Below, one piece after another: positions 7,585 through 15,107 of a stretch of DNA of 28,988 nt. Made by a program: the position numbers and the translations under genes. The stretch covers positions 1-28,988 of the forward strand of contig CAZHIC010000030.1 in the NCBI GenBank assembly GCA_964532405.1. Direction: 5' to 3'. Source of the DNA: PALSA-1006 sp964532405. Lineage in GTDB: Bacteria > Pseudomonadota > Gammaproteobacteria > Burkholderiales > Gallionellaceae. The notes under the pieces are model-generated. The model was not told where the DNA came from. It did no database searches and was given only the letters and a program-made list of their open reading frames with translations. Position 1 is the first letter of the stretch; each line of letters starts with the position of its first letter.

Positions 7585-8820
7585 ATGACATCATCAGAAA
7601 ACATGATATTGGTTGTCGATGATGACGAGTTTCAGCGTGATTTGATTGGCATGCAGCTGGCCAGTTTCGGCTGGAACAATGTGAGATTCGCAGCAAACGG
7701 CGAGGAGGCTCTCGTGCAGCTCGATACCCACGGGCCAATGATTAGCGTGATTATTACCGATCTGTGCATGCCCGGAATGGACGGGGCTGTGCTGATGCGG
7801 CATCTGGCGCAGCGCGGATTCGCGGCTGGAATTATTCTGCTATCTAGTGCGCAGGACGAGATACTGAGCAGCGCAGCCGGTTTGGCCAATGCTCACGATC
7901 TGTCAATTCTTGGCGTATTGGCCAAACCGTGCTCGCCCGATCAGTTACAGGGATTGCTAAGCAATCTGCGCCCACGAGTTGCATCCACTCAAGCCGCCAG
8001 CATGGTGGAAATTCTGCATCCGGAACGATTGATGGCGGCATTAGCCGCAGGTGAATTTATTCCCTGGTATCAGCCCAAGGTCGATATCCGCAGCGGCAAG
8101 ACGGTCGGTGCCGAGGCATTGGCGCGCTGGCCGGTGGTGGCAGGAGGCATGATCGGCCCGGCCAGCTTCATCCCCGCGATTGAAGCGGCGGGATTGGCCG
8201 ATGAGCTGTTTTTTTCGATGGCGCGCCAGGTCGTGGCTGACATGGTTATCTGGCGAGGCCAGAACATCCAGATCAAGACCGCCATCAATATGTCGATGGA
8301 TACGGCGCTCGATCTGGAGATGCCGGAGCGTTTGTATCAACTGGTCGACGCTGCGGGGTTGCATCCTGCGGATTTTGTCATCGAGATCACGGAGAGCCGC
8401 TTGATGGTGGAACGCTCTTTGGCAATGGAAACATTGACCCGGCTATCACTGATGGGCTTTGTCTTGTCAATCGACGATTTTGGAACCGGCTACTCCAGCC
8501 TGGTACAGCTCACCGATCTACCCTTCGGGGAACTCAAGATCGACGGTGGCTTTGTGCGGCGTGCCAGCACGGAACGCAAGGCGCAAGCGATTCTCCGCAT
8601 TTCTATTTTGATTGGCGCCAATCTGGACATGGATGTGATTGCTGAAGGCGTGGAAACAGCCGAACAGCTTGAGTTTCTGCGCAGCTGCGGCGGCACGATT
8701 ATCCAGGGCTATCTAATTGCCCGGCCGATGCCCTTCTCAACCTGTACGCAATGGCTGCATCGTCAATATCAGCAATCCGACACCTTGCAATTAAGCCGTT
8801 TATTGCCGCAGCAAGCATAG
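7585..8820 (+). CDS. Receiver-EAL c-di-GMP phosphodiesterase
   Basis: The 411-residue protein joins an N-terminal receiver (acidic DDD at 12-14, phospho-acceptor Asp59 in IITDLCMPGMDG, Lys in AKPC) to a C-terminal EAL domain that hydrolyses cyclic di-GMP to pGpG. The catalytic signature appears complete: Glu177 in GAEALARW, Asn in INMSMD, Glu in EITES, Asp297-Asp298 in DDFGTGYSSL, Lys in LKIDGGFV, and AEGVET followed by QGY. Loss of activity is therefore not expected. The layout resembles PvrR-type regulators that lower c-di-GMP when phosphorylated. GGGAGGGG precedes the ATG. Its position after the HPt-containing hybrid kinase makes it the most likely terminal acceptor of that relay. Confidence 0.95.
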   Translation: MTSSENMILVVDDDEFQRDLIGMQLASFGWNNVRFAANGEEALVQLDTHGPMISVIITDLCMPGMDGAVLMRHLAQRGFAAGIILLSSAQDEILSSAAGLANAHDLSILGVLAKPCSPDQLQGLLSNLRPRVASTQAASMVEILHPERLMAALAAGEFIPWYQPKVDIRSGKTVGAEALARWPVVAGGMIGPASFIPAIEAAGLADELFFSMARQVVADMVIWRGQNIQIKTAINMSMDTALDLEMPERLYQLVDAAGLHPADFVIEITESRLMVERSLAMETLTRLSLMGFVLSIDDFGTGYSSLVQLTDLPFGELKIDGGFVRRASTERKAQAILRISILIGANLDMDVIAEGVETAEQLEFLRSCGGTIIQGYLIARPMPFSTCTQWLHRQYQQSDTLQLSRLLPQQA

Positions 8821-8943
8821 GATTATAGCGTGGAGAAAATCCCTCAGAACATATGCGGGTTGACTCTGCCGCGAGTAACAAGTTTGTCATGGTGAACTGG
8901 TAATGTACGCTGTCGTTTAGATAAAGTTCAGGCAAATATTCAG

Positions 8944-9627
8944 ATGAAATATCCCGAGCACACTTCCACACAATTTGATGCCGAATTGACGGCCGTATGT
9001 GCCAGCGTGCTACAAATGGGCGAAGCCGTCGAGAATCAATTCCGTCTCGCACTGGATTCGCTCGCCACAGGGGATTTAACGACGATAGATCGCGTCATGG
9101 ATGCGGGCCACTCGATCAATGCTATGGAAGTCGATATCGACGAAAATTGCACCCGTATTTTTGTTCGTCGCCAACCCACGGCAAACGATTTGCGTCTGGT
9201 CAAGACCATCATTAGGATCATCAACGATTTGGAGCGTATCGGCGATGAAGCGGAAAGCATCGCGGGCATGTCCAAGCTGATCGCGCAAAAACGCTCCTCT
9301 CAGTTACCGGGCTACCCGCAAGTAAAATATATTGCTGATGTTGCGCTTGGAATGTTAAGCGCCTCTTTGGCTGCATTTGATGCGATGGATGCGGATTCCG
9401 CGAAAAAAATTGGGCGAAAAGAGGCGCTGATCGATGCCGAATTACAATCTATCCTGCGCCACCTCGTCGGATACATGATGGAAGACGCGAGTGAGCCTCC
9501 TACCGCACTGCAAATCTTGTGTGTGGCAACGTCAATCAAGCGTATCGGCGATCATGCGAAAAGCATCTCCAAGCATGTGGTGTACATGATGAAAGGGCCT
9601 GAAACCCGCAACCACTCCACACTGTAG
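8944..9627 (+). CDS. phoU: Phosphate signalling regulator PhoU
   Basis: PhoU is a cytoplasmic protein that links the Pst phosphate transporter to the PhoR-PhoB system and restrains the response when phosphate is plentiful. This 227-residue sequence shows the two three-helix repeats of the family, each with the metal-binding helix: ERIGDEAESIAGM in the first half and KRIGDHAKSISKHV in the second. The length is typical. It stands apart from any pst or phoBR gene in this window. The nearest phosphate-related candidates are the phosphoesterase and glycosyltransferase about 1.5 kb further on. I could not identify a convincing Pho box upstream. The ribosome binding site is weak (AGG 13 bp from the ATG). 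Confidence 0.95.
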   Translation: MKYPEHTSTQFDAELTAVCASVLQMGEAVENQFRLALDSLATGDLTTIDRVMDAGHSINAMEVDIDENCTRIFVRRQPTANDLRLVKTIIRIINDLERIGDEAESIAGMSKLIAQKRSSQLPGYPQVKYIADVALGMLSASLAAFDAMDADSAKKIGRKEALIDAELQSILRHLVGYMMEDASEPPTALQILCVATSIKRIGDHAKSISKHVVYMMKGPETRNHSTL

Positions 9628-9635
9628 ACTCGGCG

Positions 9636-10604
9636 CTAATCGATAGGCGGGGAAAATACAGCAAAACGATCTTTGCCGCTTTTCTTGGCAACATACATTG
9701 CATTGCCTGCTGCCGTTAAAAGGGTATTCAAATCACTCGCATGAGTTTGATATTCCGCTATGCCTATGCTGGCCGAGATACTGGAAATAGTTTTTCTGCC
9801 CAATTCGTAGGGGACTCTTAACGTTCCCAAGATTCGATTGGCCACGGTGATGGCTCTATCAAGATTGGATTCCGGCAGGATAACAACAAACTCATCACCG
9901 CCTATTCGCGCCACGGTATCCCCTTCTCTGAGGCAGGCAATCAACCGTTCCGCCACCTCTTTTAACAGACGGTCACCTGTAGCATGGCCGTATCTGTCGT
10001 TGACCGGCTTAAATCCGTCCAGATCGATAAACAGTAACGAGATCGCGCGTGAGGCGCGGCCGGAAACGGAGATCGCTTGATTGAGGCGATCCAATAATAA
10101 CGTTCGATTGGGCAAGCCGGTGAGCTGATCGAAATGTGCCAGACCAAACAGGTGTTTTTGTTTGCGGCTGGTCATTTCGTCGAGCAGGTCGTAACCGTTG
10201 CCCATGCCGAAATATTTCTTGTCTTTGATGATAATGAAGCCGTTCACCATGTGCGCCATACCGGCATCCAGAATGATGCGCGCGACATCTTCAATGCCGG
10301 TGTTCCTGTCGACGATGATGGGATCGTCGTCCATCAAAGTGGAAACCGGCTTCTTGCCCTTTAGCTCTTTAACATATTGCTTGCTGAAGAATTCGGTAAG
10401 CTCCTGACGCACTATGATGCCGACAGGCCTGTCTTTATCGTTAACGACGGGCAAGGCGTATAACTTTTTATCCGCATGAAACAGCTCCAGCACTTTGATG
10501 CAACTTGTCGACTCATGCACTGAAGTTACACTCTTGATCAATAGCTCAACGGTTACGTCGATTTCTTCAGTTTGCTCGAATAATTTAGTAAATTTATTTG
10601 CCAT
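9636..10604 (-). CDS. CBS-domain diguanylate cyclase (GGDEF)
   Basis: The roughly 322-residue protein has a pair of CBS domains (about residues 20-150, including LYALPVVNDKDRPVGII and NGFIIIKDKKYFG) that usually sense adenine nucleotides. A GGDEF domain follows that makes c-di-GMP from two GTP. The active-site motif GGDEF is intact at 235-239. The product-inhibition motif RxxD (REGD, 226-229) is correctly placed five residues before it, so feedback inhibition is expected. FDQLTGLPNRTLL marks the start of the cyclase domain. I prefer ATG at 10604 over the TTG just upstream; GCAGGA precedes it. The gene converges on phoU with only 8 bp between the stops. It is oriented against the EAL gene, its enzymatic opposite. 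Confidence 0.94.
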   Translation of the reverse strand: MANKFTKLFEQTEEIDVTVELLIKSVTSVHESTSCIKVLELFHADKKLYALPVVNDKDRPVGIIVRQELTEFFSKQYVKELKGKKPVSTLMDDDPIIVDRNTGIEDVARIILDAGMAHMVNGFIIIKDKKYFGMGNGYDLLDEMTSRKQKHLFGLAHFDQLTGLPNRTLLLDRLNQAISVSGRASRAISLLFIDLDGFKPVNDRYGHATGDRLLKEVAERLIACLREGDTVARIGGDEFVVILPESNLDRAITVANRILGTLRVPYELGRKTISSISASIGIAEYQTHASDLNTLLTAAGNAMYVAKKSGKDRFAVFSPPID

Positions 10605-10695
10605 CAAAAAAAATCCTGCCGAGTTAAATTATCCGCGTAAGAACAGCGTTCCAATCGGATGCGGACGACACGCATGATCGGGGTTTTGTGGCAAC

Positions 10696-10878
10696 TCAAA
10701 CGTTCTCAGTAACCACAGATTCGGCACCGTAACAAATAAAGAAAAACCCGGACCAAGCCATGGCATCAGCAAACCTGCTTGGAAAACTCTGTCCTGATTT
10801 TTTATCCATTAAAATACCCCCTATCAGGATACACATCCCAAACACAAGCACTGCCAATTTAATAAAAAAATATGTCAT
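10696..10878 (-). CDS. Small predicted two-helix membrane protein
   Basis: This 60-residue frame has a strong AGGGGG ribosome binding site 5-6 bp before its ATG, which is the main reason for accepting it. The sequence has two hydrophobic stretches, about 4-24 (FFIKLAVLVFGMCILIGGIL) and 40-51 (AWSGFFFICYGA), separated by a charged loop DKKSGQSFPSRFAD. I do not recognise a family. It lies alone in a gap between the diguanylate cyclase and the phosphoesterase gene, in the same direction as the cyclase but 91 bp before it. An inner-membrane microprotein is plausible. The alternative is a chance frame. Confidence 0.5.
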   Translation of the reverse strand: MTYFFIKLAVLVFGMCILIGGILMDKKSGQSFPSRFADAMAWSGFFFICYGAESVVTENV

Positions 10879-10914
10879 GCCATCCCCCTGTTCGATCAGT
10901 TCAATAAAGCCATG

Positions 10915-10931
10915 CGATCACGGAGTGATCG
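10915..10931. promoter_or_regulatory. Short palindrome upstream of the small membrane protein gene
   Basis: CGATCAC and GTGATCG flank a 3-base spacer, 37-53 bp before the ATG at 10878. It could be an operator or a leader hairpin. On the + strand it is followed by TTTT, but no + strand gene precedes it. The rest of the stretch 10932-11160 shows nothing I can assign, apart from the AGGAG site before the phosphoesterase. Confidence 0.3.
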
Positions 10932-11160
10932 TTTTGACTTGAAGAAAAACGAATAGTCAACAAGCTCAAGCCTCGTTGCCTATCAGGAGAGGATTTTAAA
11001 CAACGGGCATTGCATTTTTATGATGCCCATGTGAAATTTCGATGTTCGCGGGCAGCATCAAATTCACATTGCCAAAATATTCCGGTAACAACGGTGAAAT
11101 ATTTCCGTGCCATTCTATGCACATGGAATACACATCTATAACAGCAGGAGCGAACACCGC

Positions 11161-11919
11161 ATGACCGTGCAACAAGTCCGCTCGATATTTCTGTCCGACA
11201 TCCACCTCGGCACCAAAGCCTGCCAGGCTCACCACCTGCTTGAGTTTCTGAAGGCATATTCCTCCGAACACGTATTCCTCTTGGGCGACATCGTGGACTT
11301 GTGGTCGATGAGCCGGGGCGGCGTGCATTGGTCGCCCGCACAAAATACTTTCGTGCAAAAGATGCTGCGGCGCTCGCGCCACGGCGAGAAAGTGATTTTC
11401 ATTCCCGGCAACCACGACGAAGCGATACGCGAATACGTCGGCTCGTCATTCGGCGACGTCTTGGTGGCACATGAATACATCCACACCGCGGCGGATGGGC
11501 GCCGCTATTTGTTGTTGCACGGGGACGAATTCGACCAGGTCACGCGCCACCACAAGTGGGTCGCCATCCTGGGCGATATGGCTTACAACACTCTGGTGCG
11601 CCTGAATATCTACCTGTCCTGGCTGCGGCGCACATTCAAACGCCCCGGCTACTGGTCGCTGGCGGGCTATGCCAAACGCAAGGTAAAAACAGCGGTAAAT
11701 TTCATTTTCAACTTTGAAGATTCAGTTATTCGCCATGCGCGCGAACTTGGCGTGGACGGTGCAATTTGCGGCCACATCCACTGGCCCGTGATCAAAGAAG
11801 TCGATGGTTTGACCTACATCAATTGCGGCGACTGGGTGGATAGCTGCACCGCCATCGTCGAGCATATGGATGGACGCATGGAACTGATTCTGTGGAACGG
11901 CGAGCCAGACAGCCCCTAA
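11161..11919 (+). CDS. Calcineurin-like phosphoesterase, LpxH/PlcP family
   Basis: The 252-residue protein has every metal-binding motif of the calcineurin-like phosphoesterases: Asp13-x-His15 in SDIHLG, Asp43 in LLGDIVD, GNHD at 83-86, His in LLHGDEFD, and GHIHW near the C terminus. Automatic annotation would call it UDP-2,3-diacylglucosamine diphosphatase. However, the wording LGTKACQA and NCGDWVDSCTAIVEH resembles, from memory, the PlcP phospholipase C branch, which releases diacylglycerol from phospholipids during phosphate starvation. The glycosyltransferase downstream and PhoU nearby favour that reading. I chose ATG 11161 because AGGAG lies about 10 bp upstream; a frame extension to 11107 has no comparable site. 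The substrate is uncertain; the enzyme class is not. Confidence 0.9.
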   Translation: MTVQQVRSIFLSDIHLGTKACQAHHLLEFLKAYSSEHVFLLGDIVDLWSMSRGGVHWSPAQNTFVQKMLRRSRHGEKVIFIPGNHDEAIREYVGSSFGDVLVAHEYIHTAADGRRYLLLHGDEFDQVTRHHKWVAILGDMAYNTLVRLNIYLSWLRRTFKRPGYWSLAGYAKRKVKTAVNFIFNFEDSVIRHARELGVDGAICGHIHWPVIKEVDGLTYINCGDWVDSCTAIVEHMDGRMELILWNGEPDSP

Positions 11920-11933
11920 AAACCTTAGTTCTA

Positions 11934-12201
11934 TCCGCAGATTTCGCAGATTAACGCAGATTTTCATGCGGTTATTCGCAGAGACCGCATCACCTAAGCC
12001 GGACGAGCCGGAACCAAACAGGGTTTCACGCGGAGACGCAGAGAAAAACAAAGTGGGCTGGAAGCCTATATTCTCCGCGCCCCCCGCGTCTCCGCGTGAG
12101 AAAATATTGTCATGTTTTGACATCATTTGACCGGTAAGTGACTAAAAGGTGCGCAAAAGTATCGGGGTAATGGTTTGTTTTAATCGGCGTTAATCTGCGG
12201 A
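11934..12201. repeat. Nested inverted repeats between phosphoesterase and glycosyltransferase
   Basis: The 326-bp gap has no supported gene. Outer arms: CGCAGATTAACGC at 11945-11957 matches the reverse complement of 12187-12199 exactly. Inner arms: TCACGCGGAGACGC at 12026-12039 matches the reverse complement of 12086-12099 exactly. Additional CGCAGA copies lie at 11945, 11955 and 11977. The whole block could fold as a hairpin within a hairpin. After it come an AT-rich stretch and the AAGGAGA ribosome binding site of the glycosyltransferase. Confidence 0.75.
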
Positions 12202-12245
12202 CAACTACTTTTTTAGTTTAATCAACTCAAGCAAGGAGAATCACC

Positions 12246-13448
12246 ATGAAAATCCTGTTTATCTCCGACGTCTATTTCCCCCGCGTCAACGGCGTCTCCA
12301 CATCGATAGAAACATTCCGCCGCAATCTGCGCGCACTGGGACATACGGTGCATCTGATCGCCCCCGATTATCTGGCCCCGAGCGCGGACGAAACCGACAT
12401 CCTGCGCGTACCCGCACGCTCTTTACCTTTAGACCCGGAAGACCGGCTCATGAAATACGGCTGGGTGATGCAACGTCTCGACCAATTGCGCGCCGAGCAA
12501 TACGACATCATCCATATCCAAACGCCTTTCGTGGCGCATTATCTGGGCACCAAATTGTCGCGCTTGCTCGACATCCCCTGCATCGAGACCTATCACACCT
12601 TCTTTGAAGAATATCTGCACCACTACATTCCGTTCGTACCGAAGAAGCTGATGCGCTTCGTCGCCAAGCGTTTCTCGCGTCATCAGGGGAACAGCCTCGA
12701 CGGCATGGTCGTGCCATCCCACCCCATGCTGCATGTGCTGAAGAGCTACGGCGTCACCACTCATTCAGAAGTCATCCCGACTGGTATCGAACCGTCAAGC
12801 TTTATAGAGGGGGACGGTGCGGCATTCCGCAAGAACTATGGCATCCCGCAAGACCGCCCCGTACTGCTGTTTTTGGGACGCGTCGCTCACGAGAAGAACA
12901 TCGGGTTCTTGCTGAAGGTGCTGGATAGCGTCAGAAAAGAAATAGCCAACGTGCTCCTCGTTATCGCCGGCGAAGGCCCGGCTCGTGTAAGCCTGGAGCA
13001 TGAGGTCAAGGAGTTGGGCATCGGCGACAACGTCCGCTTCATCGGCTACCTGGATCGCCATACCGAACTGAACAGCTGCTACCGCTCCGCAGACATATTC
13101 ATCTTCTCATCGCGCACCGAAACGCAGGGCTTGGTGCTACTGGAAGCGATGGCGCAAGGCGTACCCGTGGTCTCGACCGCAGAGATGGGCACGCGCGATG
13201 TGTTGCGGGATGGCTTGGGCGTATGGATCGCGAAAGAAGAACTGGGGGATTTTTCCGGCAAAGTCGTCAAGATGCTGCGCGATGCCGAGGTGCGTAAAGA
13301 CTTGAGCGCATCTGGTCGCGAGTACGCACGCGGCTGGTCAGCCAACAAGCAAGCAGAAAGAATGTTGACGTTTTATCAGTCCGTTCTTGCGCCGTCGATA
13401 TCGCGTGAGCTGTCTCTTAAACTGAGTTCTTCAGGGGCTGAATACTAG
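12246..13448 (+). CDS. GT4-family glycosyltransferase (candidate diacylglycerol glycosyltransferase)
   Basis: A 400-residue GT-B fold enzyme. The N-terminal domain begins KILFISDVYFPRVNGVSTSI, the usual start of GT4 enzymes that act on lipid acceptors. The C-terminal domain has the nucleotide-sugar site LFLGRVAHEKNIGFLL and the E-x7-E motif within RTETQGLVLLEAMAQG. Relatives include mannosyltransferases and alpha-glucosyl-diacylglycerol synthases. Its place after a PlcP-like phosphoesterase suggests the acceptor is diacylglycerol and the product a glycolipid (Agt role), but the sequence alone does not fix the sugar or the acceptor. AAGGAGA lies just before the ATG. The last 32 bp overlap a small convergent frame. 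Confidence 0.92.
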   Translation: MKILFISDVYFPRVNGVSTSIETFRRNLRALGHTVHLIAPDYLAPSADETDILRVPARSLPLDPEDRLMKYGWVMQRLDQLRAEQYDIIHIQTPFVAHYLGTKLSRLLDIPCIETYHTFFEEYLHHYIPFVPKKLMRFVAKRFSRHQGNSLDGMVVPSHPMLHVLKSYGVTTHSEVIPTGIEPSSFIEGDGAAFRKNYGIPQDRPVLLFLGRVAHEKNIGFLLKVLDSVRKEIANVLLVIAGEGPARVSLEHEVKELGIGDNVRFIGYLDRHTELNSCYRSADIFIFSSRTETQGLVLLEAMAQGVPVVSTAEMGTRDVLRDGLGVWIAKEELGDFSGKVVKMLRDAEVRKDLSASGREYARGWSANKQAERMLTFYQSVLAPSISRELSLKLSSSGAEY

Positions 13449-13527
13449 TTGTTGGCGCATCGGCAGCCAGCGCATTGGCGCTGCCGAGCAGCAACAATGC
13501 GGACAACAACATACTCGTCAACGTCAT
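13417..13527 (-). CDS. Possible tiny exported peptide or truncated remnant
   Basis: The 36-residue frame begins at an ATG with GAGGG 6 bp upstream. It reads as a textbook signal peptide: TLTSMLLSALLLLGSANALA, then ADAP, leaving about 15 mature residues. It starts 51 bp after the cysG stop, in the same direction. Its 3' end runs 32 bp into the tail of the convergent glycosyltransferase gene. It may be a real small secreted peptide, or the surviving start of a longer periplasmic protein cut off when the glycosyltransferase region was placed here. I recognise no family for the mature part. Confidence 0.4.
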   Translation of the reverse strand: MTLTSMLLSALLLLGSANALAADAPTTSIQPLKNSV

Positions 13528-13577
13528 GCGCACCCTCTTGCCTCTCCCTGTTTTAGGGTTGGATTGCGGATAATTCT

Positions 13578-14957
13578 TCAAGACTGTTGCGGATGAAACC
13601 ACGCCAGTTTTTCTCTGAGCGTGACCACGCCGCCGACGATGATGAGCGTAGGCGCTTTCGGCTTTTCGCGTTCGGCAATGGCGGGTAATGTCGCCAGCGT
13701 GCCAGTGATGACGCGTTGATTCGGCGTGGTGCCCTGCTGCACGATGGCAATGGGGGTGCTATCCGGCATGCCGTGTTTGATGAGTTCGGCACACAGCGTA
13801 CCCAGCCCGTGCAGACCCATGTACACCACTACGGTCTGTTTCGGCCGCGCCAGCGCATCCCAATCCAGATTCATCGTGCCGTCCTTGAGATGGCCGGTAA
13901 CGAACATGCAGGACTGCGCGTAGTCGCGATGCGTCAACGGAATGCCCGCATAGGATGCGACACCCGAAGCGGCGGTGATGCCGGGCACGACCTGAAACGG
14001 GATGCCCTCCTCCGCCAGTGTCTCGATCTCTTCGCCGCCGCGCCCGAAAATGAACGGATCGCCGCCTTTGAGCCGCAGAACGCGCTTGCCTTCTTTGGCG
14101 AGACGCACCAGAAGCTCGTTGATCTCTTCCTGTTGCAGTGTGTGCTCGGCGCGCTTCTTGCCGACGAAGATGCGCTCGGCATCGCGCCGCGTCATTTCGA
14201 CGATGGGTTTGGATACCAGATTGTCGTACACCACCACATCGGCCTTCTGCATCAAGCGCAGCGCACGGAAGGTGAGCAAGTCGGGATCGCCTGGACCCGC
14301 ACCAACCAGATATACCTCGCCGCGCTGAATGTTGTCCTCATGTAGCAGCATCTGTTGCAGCATCGCTTCCGCGCTGCTCTCGTCGCCGATCAGTACCTTC
14401 TCGGCGACTACGCCTTCGAATACGTTTTCCCAGAAAATGCGGCGCTTGGCGGGATTGAGGACGCGCGTTTTAACCAGCTCACGGAAACGCTCGGCAAACA
14501 CGGCGAGGCGGCTGTAATTCTGCGGGATCACCGTTTCCAGCTTGCCGCGCATCATGCGCGTCAGCACCGGTGAGGCTCCGCCGCTGGAAAATGCCACCAT
14601 CATCGGCGAGCGGTCGAGTATCGCGGGCATGATGAACGAGCACAGTTCGGGATCGTCCACCACGTTCACCGGGATATTGCGCGCCTGCGCCAGTTCGGAC
14701 ACCTGCTTGTTCACTGCGCGGTCACTGGTCGCCGCGATGATTAGCATCACGCCGCCGAAATGTTGCACATCGAAACGCGCGACGATAGGCTCGACGCCCT
14801 TTTGTTTGGCTAACTCAGGGTCGATCTCCGGCGCAACTACGCGCACTTTCGCGCCCGCTTCCAGCAACACTCCAGCCTTGCGTTTGGCGACATCGCCGCC
14901 GCCGACGACGAGGCACAGCTTGCCTTTGACGTTAACGAAGATTGGTAAATAATCCAT
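13578..14957 (-). CDS. cysG: Siroheme synthase CysG (trifunctional)
   Basis: The 459-residue protein makes siroheme, the cofactor of sulfite and nitrite reductases, from uroporphyrinogen III. Residues 1-210 are the precorrin-2 dehydrogenase/ferrochelatase half: NAD-binding GGGD at 19-22, the Asp101-Asp102 pair that matches the catalytic aspartate region, and SSGGASPVLTRMMR. Residues about 215-459 are the SAM-dependent methyltransferase: VYLVGAGPGDPDLLT, RLKGGDPFIFGRGGEE, and GITAASG. The length agrees with enteric CysG. The ribosome binding site is weak (GGAC). A DUF4202 gene lies upstream in the same direction with a repeat-filled 150-bp gap. No sulfite or nitrite reductase gene is in view. 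Confidence 0.97.
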   Translation of the reverse strand: MDYLPIFVNVKGKLCLVVGGGDVAKRKAGVLLEAGAKVRVVAPEIDPELAKQKGVEPIVARFDVQHFGGVMLIIAATSDRAVNKQVSELAQARNIPVNVVDDPELCSFIMPAILDRSPMMVAFSSGGASPVLTRMMRGKLETVIPQNYSRLAVFAERFRELVKTRVLNPAKRRIFWENVFEGVVAEKVLIGDESSAEAMLQQMLLHEDNIQRGEVYLVGAGPGDPDLLTFRALRLMQKADVVVYDNLVSKPIVEMTRRDAERIFVGKKRAEHTLQQEEINELLVRLAKEGKRVLRLKGGDPFIFGRGGEEIETLAEEGIPFQVVPGITAASGVASYAGIPLTHRDYAQSCMFVTGHLKDGTMNLDWDALARPKQTVVVYMGLHGLGTLCAELIKHGMPDSTPIAIVQQGTTPNQRVITGTLATLPAIAEREKPKAPTLIIVGGVVTLREKLAWFHPQQS

Positions 14958-14993
14958 ATTGAGTCCAGCTCAAAAAATTGTGGGATCTAAATT

Positions 14994-15091
14994 CCTTCCC
15001 CCTTGCAGGGGGAAGGCTAGGATGGGGGTAGAAACGTGGAGCTCCAGAAATTCTACCCCCTCCCTAACCCTCCCCCTGCAAGGGGGAGGGG
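14994..15091. repeat. About 40-bp imperfect inverted repeat (CCCCCTTGCAGGGGG type)
   Basis: Arms at 14994-15033 and 15051-15091 are complementary with a handful of mismatches. Each contains the palindrome CCCCCTTGCAGGGGG or its complement, and GGGGGTAGAA or TTCTACCCCC next to the loop. The loop itself contains the palindrome TGGAGCTCCA (15037-15046). The architecture resembles the element at 655-760: a C/G-rich palindromic core, then a pyrimidine-rich segment. It fills the gap between the DUF4202 gene and cysG. Confidence 0.85.
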
Positions 15092-15107
15092 ACGTTTCGC
15101 TAAATAT

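Noticed and set aside
8883..8905. Possible Pho box before phoU (TTGTCAT followed by AACTGGT)
   Set aside because: The first half resembles CTGTCAT, but the second half, 11 bases on, does not match.
11107..11160. Upstream start for the phosphoesterase
   Set aside because: The 18 extra residues lie outside the family core, and AGGAG is positioned for the ATG at 11161.
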